DNA of 64,000 nt from NCBI GenBank assembly GCA_963729445.1, contig CAVSNU010000003.1:1178001-1242000 (forward strand). The letters run 5' to 3'. A program made the position numbers and the translations under genes. Under the pieces are notes generated by a model, which worked only from the letters and a program-made list of their open reading frames with translations, made no database searches and was not told the origin of the DNA. This DNA comes from JACCZH01 sp963729445. Its GTDB lineage: Bacteria; Chloroflexota; Chloroflexia; Thermomicrobiales; CFX8. This document shows positions 8,223 through 16,859 of the stretch, in pieces (position 1 is the first letter of the stretch; every line of letters begins with the position of its first letter).

Positions 8223-9003
8223 TGTGTTCGGCAAGACATTGTACGACCAACGCTGGAGCATGGGCGGCTTCGCCATCGGGTTGGGCCTGCTCACGTTCTT
8301 CATCCTGTACCTGTACCCGTCTGTGGCCGACACGCAACGCGAGATGATGGAGGGCATGGGGGAGTCGGTCGCCGAATCGCTGATCGGCAGCATGGCAATG
8401 GTCGGGAGCCCGGAAGCATACCTGAGCTTCCAGCTCTTCAGCTTTCAACCGCTTTATCTGGCGATTTTCCTCATCGTCGAGACGAGCGCCACCATCGCCG
8501 GAGAAGAGCGGGCCAGGACGCTGGACATCCTGCTTACCCGGCCAATCGAGCGCTGGCGCATCCTGCTGGAGAAGGCGCTGGCGATTTTTCTCGGCGTCGT
8601 TGTCATTACGCTGGCAACGACCGTCGGCGCGGTCGCCGGCGCTGTTTCCGCTGGAGTCGACATCGACCTGGCTGAGCTGGCACTCTCCTTGCTCAACACG
8701 CTGCCGTTCGCCTTCTGGGTGCTCTGCTTCGGCCTCTTTTGTTCGGCCGTCTTCCGCTCGCGCAAGACGGCGGCGCTGGTGGCAACGGCCGTCGTGGTTG
8801 CCGGCTACATGCTGAACTCGCTCTCCGAGTTTGTGCAGAGCCTGGTGACCTGGAGCCAGTTCTCGCCCATGTATTACTACGGCTGGGGAGCGCCGCTCCT
8901 CTTTGGAATGCGTTGGAGCCATAGCGGCATTCTGCTCGGCACCGGCCTCGTCTTCCTGTTGCTGGCCATCGTTGCCTTCCATCACCGGGAAATCGTCTCG
9001 TAG
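8212..9003 (+). CDS. ABC-2 type permease
   Basis: A 263-residue membrane protein with about six hydrophobic helices (around residues 18-36, 78-95, 128-152, 165-182, 190-208 and 238-257). The motif GEERARTLDILLTRPIERWR between helices 2 and 3 is typical of the ABC-2 family (E.E...T.D.LL..P..R). Start ATGATG is inside the end of the ATPase gene. It pairs with that ATPase; small size suggests that it acts as a homodimer. Confidence 0.9.
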   Translation: MMSSVFGKTLYDQRWSMGGFAIGLGLLTFFILYLYPSVADTQREMMEGMGESVAESLIGSMAMVGSPEAYLSFQLFSFQPLYLAIFLIVETSATIAGEERARTLDILLTRPIERWRILLEKALAIFLGVVVITLATTVGAVAGAVSAGVDIDLAELALSLLNTLPFAFWVLCFGLFCSAVFRSRKTAALVATAVVVAGYMLNSLSEFVQSLVTWSQFSPMYYYGWGAPLLFGMRWSHSGILLGTGLVFLLLAIVAFHHREIVS

Positions 9004-9105
9004 CCGGGATCTCTATGAGCGCCGAGCGTGGCTCGCCTGGCTGGGTCCGTCGCGTTCTCTGATATGGCGCACCAACTTGTCACCGTGCAGAAAGGGAAAC
9101 CACTC

Positions 9106-10128
9106 GTGCGTATCGACGTCCACGCCCACATCCAGCCTCCGGAGTACCTCGATAGCCTGGTCAGCTCCGGCCGCTACGACGTTCGTGGCGATGAAGAGTC
9201 CGGCCTCATCATCATGCACAAGGGCTCGCGCCTGCTCAGCGTCACCCCACACATGCAGGATCTCGAGCAGCGTGTCGCCGACATGGACCGGGACGGCATC
9301 GACGTCCAGATTCTGTCTGTCTCGACGCCACAGGTCTATTTTCTCGCGGATCAACCGGCGATTGACCTGGCGCAACGCTGCAACGACTATCTCGCCTCGA
9401 TCGTGCAGCAGTATCCGGATCGCTTCCGGGCGCTGGCGAGTGTTCCACTCACGGCCAACATCGACGAAGCCGTGCGTGAGCTCGCGCGCTGCATTGACGA
9501 GCTCGGCATGGTCGGTTTCATCATTGGCGCCAACATCGACGGTACGCCCATCGACGACGCTCGCTTCGATCCACTCTATGAAGAGGCCAACCGCCTGGGC
9601 ACGACGATGTTCATCCATCCGATGGTGCCGGCTGGTATTGAGGCCATGAACGCGTATGCGCTCAGCCCGCTCGTCGGTTTCATGTTCGATACGACGCTGG
9701 CTGTCAGCCGGCTCATCTTCGCCAACTTCTTCGGTCGTTTTCTCGGTTTGAACGTGATCGTCAGTCACCTGGGGGCAGCGATCCCGTATCTGGCCGGGCG
9801 GCTCGACATGGGGTATCGCGCCTATCCCGAGTGTCAGGAGATCAGCCGCCCGCCGAGCGAGTTCATCGGTGGCCTCTACCTTGACACCGTCTCGTTCCAC
9901 GAGCCGGCCCTGCAGTGCGCGATCGACACCGTTGGCGTAGAGCGCATCCTGTTTGGGAGCGACTATCCACAGGTGATGGGTGACGTCAGCAAAGCAACGG
10001 ACCTGCTCGACGACATGTTGGGCCGGCGAGACAAACGCAAGATTTTTGGCGACAACGCCGCACCGCTCTTCGGGTTGGAATCCACCGAAGGGTCGAGGTT
10101 ACCCCTCATTGACATGCTGACGGACTAG
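9106..10128 (+). CDS. Amidohydrolase, ACMSD-type decarboxylase family
   Basis: A 340-residue TIM-barrel protein. I chose GTG 9106, which gives MRIDVHAHIQPPEYL at the usual family start and has AAAGGG about 10 bases upstream; ATG 9064 and GTG 9028 are alternatives. Metal-binding DVHAHI is at the N terminus, MFIHP and VSHLGA supply the later ligands, and FGSDYPQ carries the final Asp. This is the amidohydrolase-2 group containing 2-amino-3-carboxymuconate-6-semialdehyde decarboxylase and gamma-resorcylate decarboxylase. The exact substrate cannot be deduced from context. Confidence 0.85.
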   Translation: MRIDVHAHIQPPEYLDSLVSSGRYDVRGDEESGLIIMHKGSRLLSVTPHMQDLEQRVADMDRDGIDVQILSVSTPQVYFLADQPAIDLAQRCNDYLASIVQQYPDRFRALASVPLTANIDEAVRELARCIDELGMVGFIIGANIDGTPIDDARFDPLYEEANRLGTTMFIHPMVPAGIEAMNAYALSPLVGFMFDTTLAVSRLIFANFFGRFLGLNVIVSHLGAAIPYLAGRLDMGYRAYPECQEISRPPSEFIGGLYLDTVSFHEPALQCAIDTVGVERILFGSDYPQVMGDVSKATDLLDDMLGRRDKRKIFGDNAAPLFGLESTEGSRLPLIDMLTD

Positions 10129-10149
10129 CACCGAAAGACATATTCGGAA

Positions 10150-10179
10150 TTGGATCCCAATTTGTACCCGGCATGTATC
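10150..10179 (+). promoter_or_regulatory. Putative promoter with shared operator-like spacer
   Basis: TTGGAT, 18 bases, TGTATC. The stretch from 10145 (CGGAATTGGATCCCAATTTG and then TACCC) is nearly repeated upstream of the lipoprotein gene at 12540. It lies about 150 bases before the HTH gene. Confidence 0.45.
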
Positions 10180-10331
10180 CCACGCCTGAACGAGCCAGAC
10201 CTATACTGGGAAGACGACGTCAAGCAAGCTCTCGCCACAACCTCCGGCGGGACACACCATCCAACTCCCCTAGTCATCTCCCCGGCTATCCCACCACGGC
10301 CGGGGAGATACCTCTTGTAGAGAGGACCGGC

Positions 10332-10625
10332 GTGACGAAGATACTGAATCATCTGCGAATTGACGCTGGATACTCGATTGCCGACGTGGCGCGCATGATG
10401 CATGTGGACGAGCACACCGCGTGCGGATGGTTGTGCGGTCGTGCCTATCCGACGGCCGACGAGCGTGCTCGCTTGGCCGCTATCTTCTCCGTCGATCCAG
10501 ACTTGCTGCTGCCAGGCGGGGATGCAGCCTCACGCCGGAACGACAAGCTGCGCACGAGGATCTATACTGCCGGCGGCCGCATGTTTCATCTCGACCAGAT
10601 AACCCGCCGTCGTGCCCGGCTCTAA
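10332..10625 (+). CDS. Small XRE/Cro-like DNA-binding protein
   Basis: A 97-residue protein starting at GTG with AGAGGA 5 bases upstream. Residues 4-60 fit a helix-turn-helix of the XRE/Cro type: LRIDAGYSIADVARMMHVDE (helices 1-3), WLCGRAYPTADERARLAAIF and VDPDLLLP. The C-terminal 35 residues are basic. It heads a plus-strand run of envelope-type genes and may control them through the element shared at 10145 and 12540; that is an inference. Confidence 0.7.
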   Translation: MTKILNHLRIDAGYSIADVARMMHVDEHTACGWLCGRAYPTADERARLAAIFSVDPDLLLPGGDAASRRNDKLRTRIYTAGGRMFHLDQITRRRARL

Positions 10626-10686
10626 TGTGGGTATAGCAACAGGTGTTGCAAGCGACAGCGTGACGAATCGGAACAGGACGATCCGC

Positions 10687-11187
10687 ATGGACGACATCAG
10701 AAACCCTGGCAGCGCACCGGACGACCCGCGGACGGAACGGTCACTGCTCAGAGACGAACGAGGCGAGTCCAGCCAGGACCAACGGCCCGCTGGGCCGAGC
10801 GCTTCCTCAAATCCCGGCATGGGCGCGCCAACGGCTCCGTTACCACCCGGAACGCATGCGGATGACCCTGACGCCTGGCCGGCGAACCCAACCGTAGCCG
10901 GCAGCTTTCGCGTTGACGACGCCAACGGCCCGGATAAAGATGCCTGGATCGATCGGAGGAAGATCGCGATGGTTGACGATAATTCCCGCAATACACCCGG
11001 AAACAGTGGTGCAACGACGCCGGACGGTGGCCTACCCGACCAGCCAGTCGTCACGGAATCGCCGTCATCCCGGCAACCCAGGAACGAGCCGCCGGCCGGC
11101 TCAGAGCCACAAGGCCGCATAACGACCATCGCGGCTATCGTCGCGATCGTCGTCGTTGCTGTACTCGTCGTCCTCCTCTTTCTGTAA
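10687..11187 (+). CDS. Disordered tail-anchored membrane protein
   Basis: A 166-residue protein from ATG 10687 (AGGA 9 bases upstream); GTG 10612 would add 25 residues. Residues 1-140 are rich in Pro, Asp, Asn, Gly and Ser and look disordered. The extreme C terminus is one hydrophobic helix (ITTIAAIVAIVVVAVLVVLL) with only one residue or so after it, the layout of a tail-anchored protein with a cytoplasmic N domain. I do not recognise the family. It sits between the HTH gene and the TIGR02587-like gene on the same strand. Confidence 0.6.
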   Translation: MDDIRNPGSAPDDPRTERSLLRDERGESSQDQRPAGPSASSNPGMGAPTAPLPPGTHADDPDAWPANPTVAGSFRVDDANGPDKDAWIDRRKIAMVDDNSRNTPGNSGATTPDGGLPDQPVVTESPSSRQPRNEPPAGSEPQGRITTIAAIVAIVVVAVLVVLLFL

Positions 11188-11220
11188 TGCCACAGCAGCC
11201 GTAAAGGACAGCAGCGCCCG

Positions 11221-12126
11221 TTGACAGCGCCACACGCCAGCATGATGCCCCCCCAGACGCACCCGAGGCGGCCGCCGGTTGACCGATCGCTACGCGAGTA
11301 TGGACGTGGAATCGCGGGTGGGCTCATTTTCAGTCTGCCGCTCATCTACACCATGGAGGTCTGGTGGACCGGGTTCGTCGTCCAGCCAGGTCGTCTGCTG
11401 CTCTATCTCCTGGCCTCATTTGTCCTGCTGCTGGGCTACAACCGGTATGCGGGCTTGCGCGAGGACGCGAGCTGGGCCGAGGTCGCCATTGACTCAGTTG
11501 AGGAGATGGGCCTGGGACTCGCTATCGCCGCGGGTTTACTGCTGTTGTTGGGCCGGCTGACACTGGACATGCACGTGTCCGAAATCACCGGCAAGATCCT
11601 GATGGAAGGCATGACCGTTGCGATCGGAGTCTCGGTTGGAACCGCCCAGCTGGGCGGCTCCAACCAGGACGACGATGATGCAGGCATGGCCAGGTCCTCA
11701 CGCAAACAGGATGCCGGCGCGAACGACGCGGATATTCACTCTGCCGACCAACTGATCATCGCCTTTTGCGCGGCGGTGCTCTTCGGCGCAAACGTAGCGC
11801 CAACTGAGGAGATCACGGTCATCGGTATCGAGATCTCTGCCTGGAATGTCATCGGCCTGATACTGGCATCGATGCTGGTGAGCATCATCATCCTCTTCTA
11901 CAGTGAGTTTCCAGGCGCTCGCCCGTTGCCCGAAGCCGGCCGCTATCGGGCCATAGCCTCGCGTGGCATCACGACCTATGCGGTTGCCCTCGTCGCTTCT
12001 GCTGCGATCCTCTGGTTCTTTGGCCGCTTCGACGGAGTGTCGCTGGATACCGGAATTGCGGAAACTGTGGTGCTCGGCGTCGCGACGACGCTTGGCGCGT
12101 CTGCCGGACGGTTATTGCTGCAATGA
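11221..12126 (+). CDS. TIGR02587/DUF2391-family integral membrane protein
   Basis: A 301-residue protein from TTG 11221 with AAGGA upstream (spacing rather long). The N-terminal stretch SLREYGRGIAGGLIFSLPLI then YTMEVWWTGF is diagnostic of TIGR02587 membrane proteins. About seven hydrophobic helices are visible, with a polar cytoplasmic or external loop near residues 140-170 (GGSNQDDDDAGMARSSRKQD). Function is unknown for the family. It overlaps the next gene by ATGA, and that gene belongs to the family usually found beside it. Confidence 0.82.
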   Translation: MTAPHASMMPPQTHPRRPPVDRSLREYGRGIAGGLIFSLPLIYTMEVWWTGFVVQPGRLLLYLLASFVLLLGYNRYAGLREDASWAEVAIDSVEEMGLGLAIAAGLLLLLGRLTLDMHVSEITGKILMEGMTVAIGVSVGTAQLGGSNQDDDDAGMARSSRKQDAGANDADIHSADQLIIAFCAAVLFGANVAPTEEITVIGIEISAWNVIGLILASMLVSIIILFYSEFPGARPLPEAGRYRAIASRGITTYAVALVASAAILWFFGRFDGVSLDTGIAETVVLGVATTLGASAGRLLLQ

Positions 12127-12509
12127 CGGGCGTTCAGAAGAACTGGCTGGAGTGGTCGGTGTTCTCGTTTGGGCTCACGCTCATTCTGGCGCTGATCGCC
12201 TATCTGACGTTCGCCGCGGTAACGATCGGCAACGACCCGCCGATCGTGGAAGTCGAGGTTGGAGCCGCACAGCCGCGCAACGGGACATATGTCGTACCGG
12301 TGACGCTGCGCAATCTTGGAGATCGCACTGCCGAGAGCGTCGTCGTGGAAGTTGCGCTGGTGCAAGGCGGCACGGACATCGAGACAGCCGAGCTCACGAT
12401 CGACTTCCTGCCCCGTCAGTCGACCCGCTCCGGCTGGGTCACGTTCTCCACGAACCCCGCGGCCGCTGATAGCATCGAGCCCCACGTCTTCGGGTACCAG
12501 GAGCCGTAA
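12123..12509 (+). CDS. TIGR02588-family membrane-anchored protein
   Basis: A 128-residue protein starting KNWLEWSVFSFGLTLILALI after a short lead, a single N-terminal membrane helix followed by an extracytoplasmic beta-rich domain (PPIVEVEVGAAQPRNGTYVV then PVTLRNLGDRTAESVVVEVAL). This matches the TIGR02588 family that occurs next to TIGR02587. The 4-base overlap suggests stoichiometric production and probably a complex of the two. No biochemical role is known to me. Confidence 0.82.
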   Translation: MTGVQKNWLEWSVFSFGLTLILALIAYLTFAAVTIGNDPPIVEVEVGAAQPRNGTYVVPVTLRNLGDRTAESVVVEVALVQGGTDIETAELTIDFLPRQSTRSGWVTFSTNPAAADSIEPHVFGYQEP

Positions 12510-12541
12510 GCACGTGCCCAGCCATAAGTAACACGTCCGAA

Positions 12542-12571
12542 CTGGATCCCCATTTATACCCTCCTTATATC
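12542..12571 (+). promoter_or_regulatory. Putative promoter, second copy of the shared element
   Basis: CTGGAT, 18 bases, TATATC, with the same spacer core (ATCCC.ATTT.TACCC) as the site at 10150. It lies about 115 bases upstream of the lipoprotein start at 12687. Confidence 0.5.
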
Positions 12572-12686
12572 TATTCACCACAACAACAGCCCTTACAATA
12601 CACACACTGCAGCCGGTAGTACTCGATACAGTGGCTTGGCACTCGCGTGCGACTCCCGGCAGAATGAACATCCCCGAAGGAGTCTG

Positions 12687-13688
12687 ATGCACTCTGCGAG
12701 AGAACACCGATACATGTTCCCTGCGCTCATCGTGATCCTGGCACTGGTTGTCATGGTCGCGTGTGTTGATCGCGAGCGGGACCCGGATGCGCCGTCAGGC
12801 ACCGGGCCTGGCACTCCGTTCAGCGAGTTCCGGACGCCGTCACCGGCCCCCACTGTGGCGAGCTCGCCAACCCCGACCCCCCAACTGCCGGTGGACTATG
12901 GCTTGGAGGGGAAACCGCGCGTTGGTGGTGACCCGGGCACGCCTGGCGCCAGACTGACCCCTCTCGTTACTCCCGAAGGGACATTCACACTCCCGGAGGA
13001 CGTAGAGGATCCAGAACCGCAGGGTACAGGCACGCTGCAGCCACCCACCAGGGTCGCGGGGACGCCCGGAGTTGCGACGCCCGGTCCTGCGGGAGGCGGG
13101 CTCTTCCCGAGCGTACGCGCCCAGCTGCCAAACCTCGAGAACTACACGCTGACCTTTGATGGCGAGTTCTCGTACAACGCAGAGATGGAAGTTGAGGCCT
13201 CAAAGATGTCTCTGAGGTACGAGCAGAGTGCTCCCGGCACCTTTCACCTCCTCAGCACCAACAGCGTTGTGGTGGAGATCTGGTCGGTAAACGGCACAAT
13301 GTGGATCCGGGACAGCGAAGGAATCAAGGAAGCCCCTGAAGGGTTCGCCGAAAGCTTTGATGTCACCACCTACCTGACTCACTTGCCGCAAATTGAGCGT
13401 CTGTCCAGAGCGGAGGAAGTCGGAGAGGAGGTTATTGAGGGCAGGACCACGACGCACTACCGCGTCAGCGCCGAGGATGCGGTGCAGGTGTTGCCCTACG
13501 TTGACCCCATACGGGTCAAGGGGCCGGACGGATCGATGGACATCTGGCTCGACGAGGCCGACCAGCTCGTTCTGCGCATGATCGTAGACCTGACCTGGGT
13601 AGAAGTTCAGGAAGATGAGAGCTACAGCCGGTCGACCTACAACATCTCTGCAATCGGTGAAACCGAAGACATCGAGCCTCCGATTTAG
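12687..13688 (+). CDS. Secreted lipoprotein, paralogue of the 5585-6604 product
   Basis: A 333-residue lipoprotein. ATG 12687 has GAAGGAG 5 bases upstream. The lipobox VVMVAC places the lipidated Cys at 26, the same position as in its paralogue. A Pro/Thr-rich linker runs to about residue 140, then a folded domain: LPNLENYTLTFDGEFSYNAE, VVEIWSVNGTMWIRD, ERLSRAEEVGEEVIEGRTTT, DGSMDIWLDEADQLVLRMIV. The order of features matches the other copy, so the pair arose by duplication. The domain resembles LppX/LprG-like lipid-binding lipoproteins by eye only. The small paralogous protein follows 47 bases later. Confidence 0.78.
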   Translation: MHSAREHRYMFPALIVILALVVMVACVDRERDPDAPSGTGPGTPFSEFRTPSPAPTVASSPTPTPQLPVDYGLEGKPRVGGDPGTPGARLTPLVTPEGTFTLPEDVEDPEPQGTGTLQPPTRVAGTPGVATPGPAGGGLFPSVRAQLPNLENYTLTFDGEFSYNAEMEVEASKMSLRYEQSAPGTFHLLSTNSVVVEIWSVNGTMWIRDSEGIKEAPEGFAESFDVTTYLTHLPQIERLSRAEEVGEEVIEGRTTTHYRVSAEDAVQVLPYVDPIRVKGPDGSMDIWLDEADQLVLRMIVDLTWVEVQEDESYSRSTYNISAIGETEDIEPPI

Positions 13689-13735
13689 TAGCAGTTGCCA
13701 GCAGGCGTGGTACACAAACGAACAGGAGCAAGCTC

Positions 13736-14026
13736 ATGAGCTCGGCACCCTCTCTTGCACGAACCTTGAACACCATTCACTCGTTGCGCAACGTGGACCC
13801 TCATGCCCGGCTGTGGGCCGCGGTGTTGGCCTCGGCCGTGGCCGATGCGCGGAAGGGCGACCCGGAAGCCCGGCTCTGGCTCGAGCGCTGCGCGATTGGT
13901 TACCTCTGGAATCTCGTGCCGGATGATGAAATCGACTGCGAGGGGTTGCTCTCCTCATTGTTGGCAGAGCTACCTCCGCCTTCCACACGGAAGCGCCGGG
14001 GGCACGCCGCCCGCGCAGAAGCCTGA
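13736..14026 (+). CDS. Small helical protein, copy 2 of a duplicated family
   Basis: A 96-residue protein, AGGAGCAAGCTC before ATG. It is paralogous over its first 75 residues to the protein at 5208-5453 (SLARTLNTIHSLRNVDPHAR, WLERCAIGYLWNLVPDDEID) and has an extra basic tail (PPPSTRKRRGHAARAEA). It is predicted cytoplasmic, with no signal. Its partner gene is always the lipoprotein just upstream. Family unknown. Confidence 0.72.
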   Translation: MSSAPSLARTLNTIHSLRNVDPHARLWAAVLASAVADARKGDPEARLWLERCAIGYLWNLVPDDEIDCEGLLSSLLAELPPPSTRKRRGHAARAEA

Positions 14027-14669
14027 CGCTCAGACGGCGAGATCCGAAGCCGGTTGCGGCCCTGGATAATTCCGGGGTCGCAGTGTACTTATAAGAGTTT
14101 GCGTAGTATTCTGTTGCCATAGAGCAATTGCCGGAAGCATTACTCTCCGTGGCGGTGCAATAAATGGAAGGATGCTGCTCGATCCGATTCATCGGAGTGG
14201 CGCTCTTCTTTCGTACGGGCGCAATTCATTGCGCCCTCTCCAACGCCACGAACCGCCAGGCAGGGCGCAATGAATTGCGCCCGTACGAAGTGCTCCTTGC
14301 GGATCAAGAGGGAGATGCAACGGCTGACGATGAATGCCAAGCATAGAGCCTGGCAAACGTTGTCAGAGGGCAGTTAGAGCAGACAATAATTGACGTCACT
14401 GAGGGCAGGGGGGCCTTGCCGTGCTGCCGTCCGCCGTGGTTGAATCCATGCGAGAAACAGGACAATTGAGCGGTAGCTCTACGCTGCGATCAAGCAGTGG
14501 TGATTTCTTCTACAATCGCAGCGTTCCGGTCAGATCCCTTACGTTTAGCGTATCCAAAGTGCAATGATCTTCTTTCTTATGATGGATAGTTGTCAGGCGA
14601 TACCCGCTGAACGATGCACGACAGCCGGGTTCGTGCAGATCGACAGCGCAGCGCAGAGGGGCCACCGAC
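14027..14669. other. Intergenic region with a dispersed inverted repeat
   Basis: About 640 bases without a convincing gene. The only clear structure is the long inverted repeat at 14210-14289. The last 150 bases are the leader of the response-regulator gene, moderately A/T-rich. Confidence 0.5.
14210..14289. repeat. Dispersed palindromic element, copy A
   Basis: Perfect 28-bp arms (14210-14237 and 14262-14289) with core GGGCGCAATTCATTGCGCCC inside each arm, so each arm is itself partly palindromic. The 24-base loop (CTCCAACGCC...CCAGGC) is also related to that of the copy at 33807. The arm sequence is identical in both copies. It behaves like a REP/MITE-type element. Confidence 0.85.
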
Positions 14670-15341
14670 ATGATACGGACACTGATCGTTGACGACAACA
14701 GAATCACTGGCACGGTGCTCGCCGCCGTGCTGGTTGAAGAGCCGAATGTCGACATTGTTGGTGTTGTCGGCACGGTTGAAGAAGCTGCCGAGAAGATCAT
14801 GCAGTGTGACGTCGTCATCGTCAGCACCGGTATTCCCGAAGATTTTGCGCTCGCAATCGCCCGCATGTCGGTGTCCGGCGACCATTCAGCCAAGACGCTT
14901 GTCATGGGGATCCCCGAGTCTGAAGACGTTATCCTGCGCTACATCGAGGCCGGCGCCGCCGGGTTTGTGCTCAAGGATGACTCGATGGAGGAGCTCGTCG
15001 AGACCATGCACGCGGTCTATAACGACGAAGCGATCATCCCGCCCAACCTTGCCGCCAAGCTGATGAGTCGCGTGGCAGAGCTGGCACGCGCCTACGACGA
15101 GATTGGCGGGCTTGAGGCTGAGATGAACGAGGACCTCACCCGGCGCGAGCAAGAGGTGCTCGAACTCATCTGTGATGGCCACACCAACCAGGAGATCGCG
15201 GACACCCTCATTATCGAGCTGGGCACGGTCAAGAACCATGTCCACAACATTCTCAAGAAGCTCAACGTCAACAGCCGCCGCGAAGCCGCCATGATTGCTC
15301 AGATGAACGGCTCTCGCCCTTCGCTGCCCATGGGGGCATAG
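14670..15341 (+). CDS. LuxR/NarL-type response regulator lacking the phosphoacceptor Asp
   Basis: A 223-residue protein. The receiver domain (1-120) keeps the acidic pair Asp8-Asp9 (VDDN) and Lys102 (FVLKDD), but the phosphorylation site reads DVVIVSTGIP where DVVLMDIRMP is usual, so the acceptor Asp is Ser52. The Thr/Ser switch position is Gly80. A LuxR-type HTH follows at about 155-215 (LTRREQEVLELICDGHTNQE, GTVKNHVHNILKKLNVNSR). It probably binds DNA but should not be activated by ordinary phosphotransfer. No sensor kinase is adjacent, which fits an orphan or ligand-controlled regulator. Confidence 0.88.
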   Translation: MIRTLIVDDNRITGTVLAAVLVEEPNVDIVGVVGTVEEAAEKIMQCDVVIVSTGIPEDFALAIARMSVSGDHSAKTLVMGIPESEDVILRYIEAGAAGFVLKDDSMEELVETMHAVYNDEAIIPPNLAAKLMSRVAELARAYDEIGGLEAEMNEDLTRREQEVLELICDGHTNQEIADTLIIELGTVKNHVHNILKKLNVNSRREAAMIAQMNGSRPSLPMGA

Positions 15342-15391
15342 GCTCGTACACGGTACGTCTCCTGGAATATACGCTGGTTAAGGTATCGCGC

Positions 15392-15625
15392 ATGAGACAG
15401 GATCGCGACCGAAGCAGCGACGACAGCACACCAGCCCTCCGCATCCGCCCGGAAGGGGGAAAGTGGGCCGTCGTCCCGGACGGTGCCGGCAGCCCAATTC
15501 GTGTCTTCGACACCCGAGAGGATGCCCTCAGCTGGGCCGGCAGATCGATGAATCACCAGGGTGCCGGCCTCATCGTCCACAATGAAGATGGCAGCGTCGA
15601 TCACACAATCCGCCCGAACGCCTGA
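15392..15625 (+). CDS. DUF2188-like small protein
   Basis: A 77-residue soluble protein resembling the DUF2188 family: KWAVVPDGAGSPIRVFDTRE, then DALSWAGRSMNHQGAGLIVH and NEDGSVDHTIRPNA. These are short alpha/beta proteins of unknown role. It lies 50 bases after the response regulator on the same strand. Just after it, at 15648-15686, a 12-codon frame (MDVPPYLFPANT) with AGGAG upstream is probably chance. Confidence 0.65.
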   Translation: MRQDRDRSSDDSTPALRIRPEGGKWAVVPDGAGSPIRVFDTREDALSWAGRSMNHQGAGLIVHNEDGSVDHTIRPNA

Positions 15626-15845
15626 CCTTGCACCCAGGAGTGATGAGATGGACGTCCCACCGTACCTGTTCCCGGCCAACACCTAGATTTCGTCCTCAAA
15701 GGTTGCGGGCGTAACCCTCCGGCCTGTCAAGGAGCGACCGATCGGCCTTCAGCAAGGTCGTACTCTCTCGACCAACCCCTCCACTGCCTGCAGAGCAGGT
15801 GAGCCAACCACACGATCGCGCAGAGCAACAGAAAGAAGGGGCAGC

Positions 15846-16799
15846 ATGGTTCAAATCGGCTACTCATTATCCAGCGAAGAGCACCATCCGGTTGACATGA
15901 TCCGGAACGCCAGGCGCGCCGAGGAAGTCGGATTTCAGTTCGCGTTGATCTCCGACCACTACCATCCCTGGACGAACCGGCAAGGGCAGAGTGCGTTTGT
16001 CTGGAACGTCATCGGCGCCATCGCCCAGGTCACGAGTACGTTGCGGCTGGGCACCGGGGTTACCTGTCCAACCATTCGGATTCATCCGGCGATCATCGCC
16101 CAGGCGGCGGCAACCAGCGCCGCGATGATGCCCGGCCGGTTCTTTCTCGGGGTTGGCAGTGGTGAGAACCTGAACGAGCATATTCTTGGCGATGACTGGC
16201 CAGAGGCCGAAGTCCGGCTCGAAATGCTCAGAGAAGCCGTCGACATCATCCACACTCTCTGGCAGGGTGGGATGCAGAGCTACCACGGCACCTACTACGA
16301 GGTTGAGAACGCGCGCATCTACACCTTGCCGGACGAGCCCCCACCCATCGCGGTCGCAGCGGCTGGCAAAAGATCCGCCAGACTCGCGGGCGAGATCGGG
16401 GACAGTCTCATCAGCACAGTACCGAACCAGAACATCGTCTCCACATTCGACCAGGCCGGCGGCAACGGCAGATCCAAGTATCTGCAGATGCGTGCGTGTT
16501 GGGCCAAAGACGATCAGACCGCCATTAGAACACTGCACGAGGTCTGGCCTATCGACGGCTTCAAGGGTCCGGTCCTCCAGGAGCTGCCGCTTCCCAGCCA
16601 CTTCGAACAGGTGGCGACACTCGTTCGCGAGGAAGACGTTGCGCACGGGGCGTACGGCCCAAATGTGGACAGGTATCTCGAGCGAATCCAGGCGGGCATC
16701 GATGCCGGATTCGATCACATCTATCTGCACCAGGTAGGCCCAGACCAGGAAGGTTTCTTCGCCTTTGCCGAGAGGGAGATCCTTCCGAAGTTTCAATAG
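15846..16799 (+). CDS. F420-dependent LLM-class oxidoreductase
   Basis: A 317-residue luciferase-like TIM-barrel enzyme, GAAAGAAGGGGCAGC before ATG. Conserved stretches match the TIGR03557/F420-dependent glucose-6-phosphate-dehydrogenase-like group: IGYSLSSEEHHPVDMIRNAR, ALISDHYHPW, QGQSAFVWNVIGAIAQVTST, GTGVTCPTIRIHPAIIAQAA, GRFFLGVGSGENLNEHILG. Members use coenzyme F420 for hydride transfer; the substrate is not evident. F420 use fits Thermomicrobia and Actinobacteria. Confidence 0.88.
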   Translation: MVQIGYSLSSEEHHPVDMIRNARRAEEVGFQFALISDHYHPWTNRQGQSAFVWNVIGAIAQVTSTLRLGTGVTCPTIRIHPAIIAQAAATSAAMMPGRFFLGVGSGENLNEHILGDDWPEAEVRLEMLREAVDIIHTLWQGGMQSYHGTYYEVENARIYTLPDEPPPIAVAAAGKRSARLAGEIGDSLISTVPNQNIVSTFDQAGGNGRSKYLQMRACWAKDDQTAIRTLHEVWPIDGFKGPVLQELPLPSHFEQVATLVREEDVAHGAYGPNVDRYLERIQAGIDAGFDHIYLHQVGPDQEGFFAFAEREILPKFQ

Positions 16800-16859
16800 G
16801 GTCTGCGGCGGACCCTTGTAGGCACGCCGCGAGCAAGACTGTAGCCGCTAGAAACGCGT

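Noticed and set aside
8158..8985. A 275-codon antisense frame over the ABC permease
   Set aside because: The sense frame has helices and the ABC-2 motif; the antisense protein is a Gln/Glu/His-rich composition artefact.
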